A DNA stretch of 64,000 bases, from the NCBI GenBank assembly GCA_949316235.1, contig OX438743.1, positions 42,377,242 through 42,441,241 on the forward strand, written 5' to 3'. Below, piece by piece: positions 23,401 to 35,400 of the stretch. A program made the translations under genes and the position numbers. Position 1 is the stretch's first letter, and each line of letters starts with the position of its first letter. This stretch comes from Oegoconia quadripuncta (lineage: Eukaryota > Arthropoda > Insecta > Lepidoptera > Autostichidae). The notes below the pieces were generated by a model. The model was not told the DNA's origin. It worked only from the letters and a program-made list of their open reading frames with translations, and searched no databases.

Positions 23401-26400
23401 CCTCCTCACGATGGGAACTCCTGAACGATTAATAGCACGGTTACGAAATTTTGCATACACGGTTAGTTTTGATTGTTAAACATGATTTCGCCATGATCTG
23501 ATGCTGCAGCCAGGATCGTCTCCTCACGAGGGGAACTCCTTAACGGTTCATAGCACGGATACGAAATTTTGCATACACGGTTAGTTTTGATTGTTAAACA
23601 TGATTTCGCCATGATCTGATGCTGCAGCCAGGATCGTCTCCTCACGAGGGGAACTCCTTAACGGTTAATAGCACGGATACGAAATTTTACATACACGGTT
23701 TTTTGATTTGCTCCACTCAATTCATGAGGGACCCACCTTTCAAGCTTTTTCACCTTAACAGTTTTGTCACTAACACCGCAGCCTGCAGCTAACTCGGACG
23801 TGGCTTGCGATGGATCCGCTTCCACAATAGCCTTCAATTCTTCATTATCAACCTTGGACTCCGGCCGCCCACGGGGCTTGTTTTGCAGGTCGAAATTTCC
23901 AGAACGAAACGTTGGAACCAAAACCGCACAGTGTTTTCTTTTGCGACACCACCGCCATACACATCATTAATCCTTCGAGCCGTTTCTGCAGCACTGGTGC
24001 CACGGCGGAACTCGTACTCGTAAATAACGCGTCAGTTTTCCATTTTGTAAACTGAGTGACGCAAAGAAAAAGCCAAAGACGGAAAAAACATAATGGATTA
24101 CGGTTTTCGAAAAACAAATGCACGAGTAAATAGCTGTATAAATTTGAAATTGGAATTCCTAACCAAAGAGGAGATATTTGAGATCAAAGTGGCCCGTACG
24201 ACAAAATTTCATTTCATATGTAAGGACCTAATACTTGCCTCGCCCTCTGGTAGGTATTATAAGTCAAGTCCACACACACACTCACACTCTTCACACATAC
24301 ACATTACATCTTGCATTTTCTTTATTAATAAGTGTAATCTCTCCGTGTGGTTTTTTCACGTAAAAAGAATAGAACTCTTCACGTGGGTGTCGTAAAAGGC
24401 GATTAAGGGACTTTACACCAAAAAGATCTAGGTATAAACGTTTTAACGGCGATGGGTTCACCCCCTGTCACGTGTGCATTTCTGTATATTTCGTAAAAAA
24501 TATTTGGAACACCCAAACGCTAATGTTTGGGATATGTCTGACCGTTCCGTTGGGCCATTTTTATTCGCGAACACTAACACTATATCGTCCGATGCACGCT
24601 GTGGATCCATCTACCACATCTGTACGAATCTACGAATTATTGTGGACGTTCGTGTCGGTAGGTCTGTGCGGCGTGCTGGACGCGGCGGGGTCGCGAGTGA
24701 CGCTGGCCTTCGGGGCGCGGGGCGGGGGGGACGCGGGGAGCGCCGCGCTCTACCGCATCGCGCTGCCCGCCGCCGCCTCCGCGCCGCTCGTGGGGCGCTG
24801 CTGCCCCGCCCTGCGCGCCGCGCTGCCCCGCGACATCGCCATGCAGGTACACACACAGCTCTACCGCATCGCGCTGCCCGCCGCCGCCTCCGCGCCGCTC
24901 GTGGGGCGCTGCTGCCCCGCCCTGCGCGCCGCGCTGCCCCGCGACATCGCCATGCAGGTACACACACAGCTCTACCGCATCGCGCTGCCCGCCGCCGCCT
25001 CCGCGCCGCTCGTGGGGCGCTGCTGCCCCGCCCTGCGCGCCGCGCTGCCCCGCGACATCGCCATGCAGGTACACACACAGCTCTACCGCATCGCGCTGCC
25101 CGCCGCCGCCTCCGCGCCGCTCGTGGGGCGCTGCTGCCCCGCCCTGCGCGCCGCGCTGCCCCGCGACATCGCCATGCAGGTACACACACAGCTCTACCGC
25201 ATCGCGCTGCCCGCCGCCGCCTCCGCGCCGCTCGTGGGGCGCTGCTGCCCCGCCCTGCGCGCCGCGCTGCCCCGCGACATCGCCATGCAGGTACACACAC
25301 AGCTCTACCGCATCGCGCTGCCCGCCGCCGCCTCCGCGCCGCTCGTGGGGCGCTGCTGCCCCGCCCTGCGCGCCGCGCTGCCCCGCGACATCGCCATGCA
25401 GGTACACACACAGCTCTACCGCATCGCGCTGCCCGCCGCCGCCTCCGCGCCGCTCGTGGGGCGCTGCTGCCCCGCCCTGCGCGCCGCGCTGCCCCGCGAC
25501 ATCGCCATGCAGGTACACACACAGCTCTACCGCATCGCGCTGCCCGCCGCCGCCTCCGCGCCGCTCGTGGGGCGCTGCTGCCCCGCCCTGCGCGCCGCGC
25601 TGCCCCGCGACATCGCCATGCAGGTACACACACAGCTCTACCGCATCGCGCTGCCCGCCGCCGCCTCCGCGCCGCTCGTGGGGCGCTGCTGCCCCGCCCT
25701 GCGCGCCGCGCTGCCCCGCGACATCGCCATGCAGGTACACACACAGCTCTACCGCATCGCGCTGCCCGCCGCCGCCTCCGCGCCGCTCGTGGGGCGCTGC
25801 TGCCCCGCCCTGCGCGCCGCGCTGCCCCGCGACATCGCCATGCAGGTACACACACAGCTCTACCGCATCGCGCTGCCCGCCGCCGCCTCCGCGCCGCTCG
25901 TGGGGCGCTGCTGCCCCGCCCTGCGCGCCGCGCTGCCCCGCGACATCGCCATGCAGGTACACACACAGCTCTACCGCATCGCGCTGCCCGCCGCCGCCTC
26001 CGCGCCGCTCGTGGGGCGCTGCTGCCCCGCCCTGCGCGCCGCGCTGCCCCGCGACATCGCCATGCAGGTACACACACAGCTCTACCGCATCGCGCTGCCC
26101 GCCGCCGCCTCCGCGCCGCTCGTGGGGCGCTGCTGCCTATTCACAAAGCTGACTCTGAGGAGAACGAGAAAAAATCTCGAGCGTTACTCTTTTTAAGTAG
26201 GTTTTGGATTGCAACGTGTAATTCGACAAAACAAGGAAAAAAAATATAATTACACTGAATAGCGGTCTATTTCCGTGCTTATAAGCAAGCACGCACGGAT
26301 AAATAGTCAAAAAAATTATAATAGCCTTTTGTAAATTTCTGTTTCACGGTGGTGTTTAATTTATTTAAAGGTAAAACGTATACATTGTCCCTTAAGTGAC

Positions 26401-29400
26401 TTTGTTTAACGACTGACCAAAGCAGCATCAAATAACCACTGTGTATCTCCAAGGTAGAAAACTCTTTCAGGGTTAATCTCCCCTTGGTACATTTTTTGTA
26501 CAATGCCTATTTGTGTAACAGTTGTCTGTACAATAAAGATATTAAAGATTAGACATATTGACTAACGAACACTAACTTGTTTTTCAGGTCATAATTAAAT
26601 GGTACGGCGTTCGAAACGCGCCTGGCACTCAAGACCTCACACCAGAACATGAGTGGTCAATGTTCTCCAAGCTGCTCCTCTCTCTCATCGGCTACGATGT
26701 CGAGAAACTATCCCAGCCCAAACACAACGACGACCAAATCGAAGGTGAAGTAGCCACGAAGAAGCAAAGGACTTCAAGCGACGGCACTCAAGACGACTGG
26801 GATTACCTCTTAAACTCGAAACTGCATAAAGTAATTGGTAATTCTCTGGCGGCCATGTTGAATCTGAATCATGTGACATCGGAAACTAGGCAGAGGGTTT
26901 GGAAATCGAGTAGCAACGAGGACATGGAGAAGCAAAGTCAGTTCAATACAAACTGTTTGCTATTCCCTTATACGATACAAGTGCTGTTCGCTTTCCATTT
27001 AGTGTATGAAGAGACTAAACTGAATACGCTTTTGTCAAGCGATCTGGAGCCGCTTGCGAAATTCCTGTACCAGATCGCCAAGGATTTGCGTCTGAAGAGC
27101 TACGTGAATCATTATTGGTTGGATTTCCCTACGGACTTCAGCTTGGAGTTTAGTGAGGATGACTCGCAGATGTCCGACGAAGTCCTGAAGAAGCTGTGTG
27201 AACCGACGTACTTCAGTGCTGAACCACCAAATGTGTTTAGTTATTTAAATTCGATGATGAACGACGTTGATGTCGGATTGTATCCGCATTTGACCGACGT
27301 TAATAACACGTCGAGGGATCTTATCGAGGTACGTACTATGATTATCTTCTATCGTGGTCGCCCTACACATTCCCGCTGGTGGTATACAGCCACCTCTCAC
27401 TTCCGATTATCCATTTTTTTTTAGTTTATTTATCCATAAACAGATTATTTCAATAATCTTCATTAGAAGACGCCTACGAAAACCTACATAATAAATGTGC
27501 GAAACCAAATAAATAAATATTTCGGACACGTACACCAATCATCTAGTCCCAAACTAAGCAAGGCTTGTGCTATTAATACTAGATAACGGATAAACATACA
27601 TAAATATTTATATAAACATCCGTGACTCGGGAATAAATGTACGTATTCGTCACACAAACATTTGCCCCTCGCGGGATTCGAACCCGCAACCGTTGGTTTC
27701 GCTGACAGGGTCACTATCTACTACACCAGCCGGTCGTCAAAATAAACATGTGTCTCTCCCACGAAATGAAATTTGTTGGAAAGGCACTTCCTACACAGAT
27801 CCATCCGTAAAGTACATTGTATTAAATTTGTAATGTGAACTGTTCGCCAGATATTCTCCATCGTGGGGTGCGGGCGGGGCGCGGGGGTGCAGAGCGTGGC
27901 GGGGCGGGACGGGGTCGGCGCCAGCAGCACCCCGCGCCGCCCCGCGCCGCTGCCGCCCTGCTGGCTCGCCGTGCTGCGGGCTCACCACGCGGGTACGGCG
28001 CCGGCTCACCCTCCGCCCTCTGCTGTCCCCCTCCGCCCTCTGCTGTCACCCTCCGCCCTCTGCTGTCACCCTCCGCCCTCCGCCCTCTGCTGTCGCCCTC
28101 CGCCCTCTGCTGTCACCCTCCGCCCTCCGCCCTCGCTGTCACCCTCCGCCCTCTGCTGTCACCCTCCGCCCTCCGCCCTCTGCTGTCACCCTCCGCCCTC
28201 CGCCCTCGCTGTCACCCTCCGTCCTCTGCTGTCACCCTCCGCCCTCCGCCCTCTGCTGTCACCCTCCGCCCTCTGCTGTCACCCTCCGCCCTCTGCTGTC
28301 ACCCTCCGCCCTCTGCTGTCACCCTCCGCCCTCTGCTGTCACCCTCCGCCCTCTGCTGTGTCCCCCTCTGCCCTCTGCTGTCACCCTCCGCCCTCTGCTG
28401 TGTCCCCCTCTGCCCTCTGCTGTGTCCCCAACCGCCCTCTGCTGTGTCCCCAACCGCCCTCTGCAGTGTCACCAACCGCCCTCTGCTGTGTCCCCAACCG
28501 CCCTCTGCTGTGTCCCCAACCGCCTTCTACTGTGTCACCAAGCGCCATCTACTGTATCACCAACCGCCCTTTAATATAACACACATTTTGTCACAAACCA
28601 AAAAAAAGAACACTGTAATAATGTTATATAAACACCCTGGGTTTTACAGAAGGAAATCTTTTAATCATAATTTTTCTATGCATTCCTAGGACAATTTACA
28701 TAAGATGAAATATTGCTCACTACGTATTCCAGGCATGACCCCTCGCGACATCGGCAACCTGCCGCCTGCCATAGGCCTCTTCCTGCTGTCCGTGTTCATG
28801 CGCTGCAAGGGCGAGCCGCCGGTGGACTGGCCGAGGGAGGCCTACCGCCTCATCATGCGGGAGGACCTGGCGTTGCAGGCGGAGATGGCCGAAAGTGGGG
28901 ATGCGGCTACGGAGTTTATGGAATGTGAGGACAACTTTGTTGTAGATTTTGCTGAAACAATTAACGCTCCTCCGTTGTCAATACTTTGAATGTATGCACG
29001 GAGCGGGCTACACGGTAGAAATCTAACTAATATTATAGACTAGCTTTCCGCCCGCGTGTTCGTCCGCGTGGTAAATTTCATCGAAATCGATTCAGCAAAA
29101 AAAATTGCCTATATTTGACGGCCTGTTTGGTGTAGTGGTTAGCAACTCTGCTGCTATACCAAAAGGTCGCGGGTTCGAATCCCGCTAGGGGCATATGTTT
29201 GTATGATGAATACAGACACGTGTTCCCGAGTTATGGATGTTTTTCATTTATATGTGTATTTATTTACAAAAAAAAAAATGTATTTGTGTAGTTCATCAAC
29301 CATCTGGTATCTATAATACAAGCCTAGCTGCTTAGTGTGGAACTAGATGGCGCTGTGTGTATGTGCAAAGATATTTATTATTTATTTATATGTTAATCCA

Positions 29401-32400
29401 GGTCCTAATCTGTCTACCAACCAAATTTCGTCCAAATCCGCCCAGCCGTTTAAATATGCATTTCTATTTTCCCGACTTGTGGCCTATCTAGTATCCATAG
29501 TACAGGCTTTGCCTAAATTGGCGTCAATATTTGAAACCTATGTTTAATTTCTATTCTTATTGAACAATGTATTTTACTCAATTGATGAATATTTTAAACA
29601 TGACTTTAATAATAATGATATGTAATAAAAATGTAATGTAATTTGCTTGACGATGAATTGAATCAATAATTATAAATTAATTTCAGACATATTTTAATTA
29701 AACTGTAATAAATTTTATTATTAACCGTAAGTAATTTAACCGCCTCCGTGGCTCAATGTAAACAACATTGAGTTTACGATTCGGAGGTCGCGGGTTCGAT
29801 CCCCAGCGGGGTACATGTTTAAGTACTCGGTTTGGTTGGTGGTAGGGCATTTTAAATGTCCGCCTGGCTAGCTACCACCATCTTATCTAAATCTGCCGCC
29901 AAGCAGCAATGTTAATAGCATTGTCGTGTTCCGGTTGCCGAGATAAGATAGCCAGTTCCCCAAATGTGTTGGGGTTTCCGGGTCAGTACGCTTCCATCTT
30001 CGACCTCATCTTCACTTAACATCAGGTGTGATTGAGGTCCAAGTACCAACCCGTTATGCATAAAAATAAAAAAAAAAAAATTGTTAAGACGTTATTCCTC
30101 TAAATTGTGACTTAATGAACTACAAAATTAATTTAATCAAGAAGGACACGCTAATTATAATTTCGCATGCTATTGTATATGGCTGATTTAGGTGATACAA
30201 TTTGTACTATTTTACCAACTAATTTACTTACCCTAATCATTGCAAATAAATGTATTCTGTTCTAATTTTCCCAACAGCCCTAGCTTTAGAAGTGCTAGAG
30301 AAAGAGACAGCATACACCCTGAACAATCCCGTGGACGATCAACAGAGCAAGACAGACGATAGCGAGACCAACGGGATGGAGCACCTCAACACTAAACTTC
30401 TCAGCCTGCTTTACCCGAGGGATCATAGGTGAGTGAGGCAGACATTGAAAGGATGACCGCAGTGTTGGTACCACACACCGAGTAGCCATGTGACACTGGT
30501 TGTGTCTTTTCAACTGGAATAATAACATGGCATCTCCGCAATTAACCGCCCTCGTGGCTCAATGCAAACAACATAGGGTTTACGAAATCGGAAGTCGCGG
30601 GTTCGAATCCTGCTAGGGGCATATGTTTTTACTGTTCGGTATTGTAGAAAGCACCAATATAGAAGATATCCTGTGTTTTTCTATTCAAAATTTGTTTCTA
30701 TTTGAATTAATTATTTTCAAACAGAGAATTGCCTCGCGGCACTTACCACACCACCTTGCGGCGTAATTCAAAATGAGTTCGAAATAAAATATGGCGCCGA
30801 TTGTGCGTCTGTGATCCGTGCTCCAATTCTAAAATTCAAATTCAATTCCGCCACACGGCATACCAAAATCTTCACGAAAACATCCGATAGTGCCAATAGG
30901 GAAGGATTCTCCTGAACCGCTCGTGGGGCCCCCAGGAAGACCAGGAACCGGCTACGGGTGAGTGCTGCATTCCGCACTTCTCTGTCATATAACTGAGCTA
31001 TCGAAGATATCAAACATGTACCTATAATAAATACAGACATGTGTTCCCGAGTTTTCATTTATATATTTATTTCCAAAAAAGAATGTTATTGTGTAGTTTA
31101 TCAACCATCAAATTTTTCCAACAACAGATAAGATAATTTTTGGGGTATCTTTGAATTTCTATCCCTTCTTGTGTATCAGATAGATACTTCCAATAAATAC
31201 AAATATGTTCGGAAAAATCTAAAACGTTTGAGTTATCAAAATGTCCAATTTACATATTTACTTAGCCGCCTCCGTGGCTCAATGTAAACAGCAGGGTTTA
31301 CGAATCGGAGGTCGCGGGTTCGATCCCCAGCGAGTACTAAACTCGGCTTGGTAGGGCATTTTAAATGTCCGCCTGACTAGATACCACCATCTTATTTCAA
31401 TCTGCCGCCAAACAGCAATGTTAATAGCATAGTTGTGTTCCGGTTGTCAGAGATAAGTTAGCCAGTTCCCCAAATATTTGGGTTTCCGGGTCAGTACGCT
31501 TCACTTAACATCAGGTGTGATTGAGGTCAAGTGCTAACCAGTTGTGCATAAAAAAAAATATTTTTTATAATCTACAATTCTCAAAATGTACATTTCCCAA
31601 AATGTCAATGGCCCACAATAACCGAAAGAGATTGTTAGTACCCAGATTTCAATATGGCCCCAATTTCAAAATAACCAAAAAATATTATATTTAAAATGTC
31701 ATATCACTGTTGTCAGGATGGCGGAGGTGGTCAACCTCCTGCAGTCTTCGACGCCGGTGACCATCAACCTGACGCAGCGGCCTGAAGTCTCCGACCATGA
31801 CTTCATCGAGGAGCAGGAGAAACACCTCTACGCTATCACCACCAGGACTATGGCACTGCCGGTCGCCAGGTGAGTACTGTCAGCTTTCGTCACAGGAAGA
31901 AACTGGATGCCGACTATTGATTCAAATTTTGTTCCACAACTACCAAGCCTTCTAGATTGGGTACCACCCACTGACAAACGCAGCAAGGTGTGCCTAATCG
32001 CGGGAAGTCGCTGGTTGTAGGCCGCTCGCAACTGGTCGCTTTGGAAGTCTGTGGGCGGCCTATGTTCAACTGTGGACTTCCTGTTGCTGGTATGTTGGTG
32101 ATATAAATTATATCCCCAGAACGCATTCTAAAGGTGATCAAATCTTTTAAATGTAGAAAGGCTATAATTAAAGATAATGGATTATTTTACGAATAAATGT
32201 GATAGTGTAACATTTTTCAATAGTGAGTAAAGGCTGATTATTGAGGCAATAGTCATAAAATCTCTGTAATTTGCATTGCACCTCACCGCAATCTTCCTGA
32301 GGTCGTATGACTCGAGATTTTAGTATCATCCGCATAGAGAAGGTGCAATGGTTTCTGACACTATCCTATATCCTCGACGTACAAGGTAAAGAAATGGACC

Positions 32401-35400
32401 CAGATGTGACCCCTGAGTGATACCCGATGGGATACATCTTGACCGATAACCTTTGAATGCAACTGTCTGACTACATTTACTAATGTAGGATTCGTTCCAC
32501 GTTAGAAAGTCATCGTGTATACCGACTATCGATAGCTTTTTGATCAATTTAGATCGATTTATTTTATCAAATGCTGTATTAAAATATGGTCTCGTGTGTT
32601 TTTTGGCACGGGAAAACTAGAACCAACGTATTTCTTCCCGTGAATGTCCTTAATGGCCACTAAGGGAATTTACACCAAACAACATCTACAGATTTGCACG
32701 TTTTAACGGTTCTGGACTCGGCCACTGGCACATGTGTATATTTCTAAAGGTGAACCTTGGATGTTGTTTACAGCATTAAACTTTAATGTTTGGAAAACCT
32801 AAACGTTTATCCTCATTTTCCTGCCCTTCTCCCACTCTAGGTGGGATCAGCCCTACATGTCTTCCACTTTCCAATTCTGACCACGCCATTTAATGTAAAG
32901 GTTGTGACGTTATGACGTAATTCATCACCATCATCCGCTAATACATTAATATTGAGAGGGGCACGTAGCAATATGAAACCAATATTAGTAGATATCACGA
33001 ATCAATAAGTAATTGTGAAATTTCACGTGTAGACAGAAACGAGGAACAAAAATTTACTTCCTGTACGGTTTACGTACAAGTTACTTTCATTTGTGCTGCG
33101 CTTGCGCCCTACTTTTGGCATATAAACAAAAGGACAGTCGACGAAATTACGCCATTCCAATCGGTCACAATTAGCTATCCAAACATAGTAATTTATGTAA
33201 GAACCTTTTGCTCAAAATTCGGGTGTGTCAACTCTACTAGTCTTAAACTTATAACTAAATCTCTTCTAATGTAACTACCTAACTACTCCGAAGACATCCA
33301 CATTATGTGACAATGGGCCGCCAAAGAAATTTTTGGCTCCGAGCACGTTTCTTCTTCTTATTATTTTTGAGGATGGCAACCAGTCAACCTCACTGTCGAG
33401 GGACATTACTGCCAGTTTCGAGTGAAAAATGTTATTTCTCTTATTTCTTCATTTTATAAGTCAGTCTCAGTCAAAACAAGTAATTCGTCGTATACTTGGC
33501 GTATACAGAGTCTAGTCACGGACAAGTCATTCTTCAGTAAAGTGGCAGAATGTTTTAAAAAATATTTTGGCGGCTTCTTGTGGGAACCCGAAATCTCCGT
33601 TACGCACTTTAATTTACACTTCCTTTCACCTGTACACCGTCACTAACGTTTGCTGCACAATATTCTGCCATTATTAAGCTTCAAAAGTTAGAATGCACAA
33701 ATTATAAGAATTATAAAGAAAAATGCAACTTCACTCGCCGAGATCCCGCCAAAAAGCCCCGGGCACGTTTAATCGTCTCGATTACGACATTCTGGGGGGT
33801 ATGGCATGGTGTGTACACGGCGCCGTGTGCCGGCAGGGGCATGGTGTCGCTGCGCTCGCTGCCCGTGTGCGCGACGGAGCCGCTGCGCGCGCCGCGGGTG
33901 TGCGTGGCGGGGCGCGGGCCCCCCCCGCGGCGGCAGGCCGTGGCCCCCCCGCCCGACTCGCCCGCCGCGCTGGCCTGGCCCGCCTTCCACAACGGGGTGG
34001 CCGCCGGCCTCGCCTCCACCGGCGCCGGCATCGACCCCGCCTGGCTCAGCTACAACAGGCCTCGGGTGAGTCACTGGCTCGGTGGGCGTGTCAATGAGTT
34101 GCTGCTACATAACGAGCGCATATTATTAATGCACGCTCATTTTACACATTGCTTTCCTCTCCCATGGTGGGACCGAGGAACCGAAGGAAGTTCTTAATAA
34201 TGAGCATGAGCATAATGCTGAGTCAAAAAAAAAAATAAAAAAAAAATCAAAAATGTTTTTATTTCGTAAGTTATAAGAATAACATTTGAAATCGTCATGA
34301 CATACAGTTATCGCTCATTCACTAGGCAGTCTCCCCAGAGAAGAACGAGCAAGAAACTCCAGGGTTGCTCTTTTTAAATAAGTCAATACAAATACAATTT
34401 GAGATACCTAATTGTAAAATTTATGATTCGACAAAGAAAATAAGAATAAAATATACTGGATAATGGCGAGCGGTTCATGTCCACGCATTCTTATCATCCA
34501 GATAGTCAGAAATTTTATAATAGCCTTTGGCACATAGTTTCCGTTTAATGGTTGTTTTAAATTTATTTAAACGCAAATTTTGAATGTCTACCGGAACCTT
34601 ATTGTAAAAGCGTATACATTGTCCCTTGAATGACTTAGTAACTTTGTGTAAGCGACTGCTATGGACAGCAAGTTTATTTTTATATCTTGTATTAAAACAT
34701 TGTGTATTTCACAATTTTTCCTAAACAAATACAGATTCGTTCTTACGTACATTAAGTTTTCGTAAATATATTGCGATGCCAAAGTTAATATATTGATTTC
34801 TTGAAATTTATTCCTCAGAGATACTCGGGAGCCTAACTTGTAGATCGCACGAACCGCTCGCTTCTGCAGAACAAAAATACAATTTATGTCCGCGGCATTT
34901 CCCCGTAACAGAATGCCATAAGCCAGTACCACTCTTCTTAGCCACAGTGGCACACAAAGTTTTTTGTGTTTATCTTTATATGTTTAACCGCCTTTGTGGC
35001 TCATTGTAAACAACATAGGGTTTACGAATCGGCGGGTTCGGTACATGTTTACTACTCGGTTTGGTTGTTGGTAGGGCATTTTAAATGTCCGCCTGGCTAG
35101 CTACCATAATATTGTCTAAATCTGCCGCCAAACAGCAATGTTAATAGCATTGTTGTGCTCCGGTTGTCAGAGATAAGATAGCCAATTCCCCAAATATTTG
35201 GGTTTCCAGATTAGTACGCTTCCACCTTCGGCCTTATTTCACTTAACATCAGGTGTAATTGAGGTCAAGTACTAACCCGTTGTGCATAAAAAAAAGTTTG
35301 TTCTTTTTAATGTTTTATATGTTAAGTTTGTTTTGTATATTTAGTGTGTGCCCACTTGTGACGAATAAACTGTTTTCTTTCTTTCAGTCGCTTAGCGTAA

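Noticed and set aside
22620..23699. CRISPR-like array
   Set aside because: The period is uninterrupted with no unique spacers, in an animal intron.
24472..26249. Long open frames of 478-591 codons on both strands
   Set aside because: They exist only because the 111-bp repeat is a multiple of 3 and GC-rich. Only the first 185 bases after 24662 match APC1.
27835..28689. Pro/Leu/Cys-rich frames of 238-284 codons running out of exon 8
   Set aside because: Only 27851-27992 is APC1-like. The remainder is the 21-bp minisatellite after a good donor.
29119..29200. tRNA genes at the SINE heads (here and at about 20 other places)
   Set aside because: Box A and box B are present, but no cloverleaf or anticodon arm can be drawn, and each head continues into the same SINE body.
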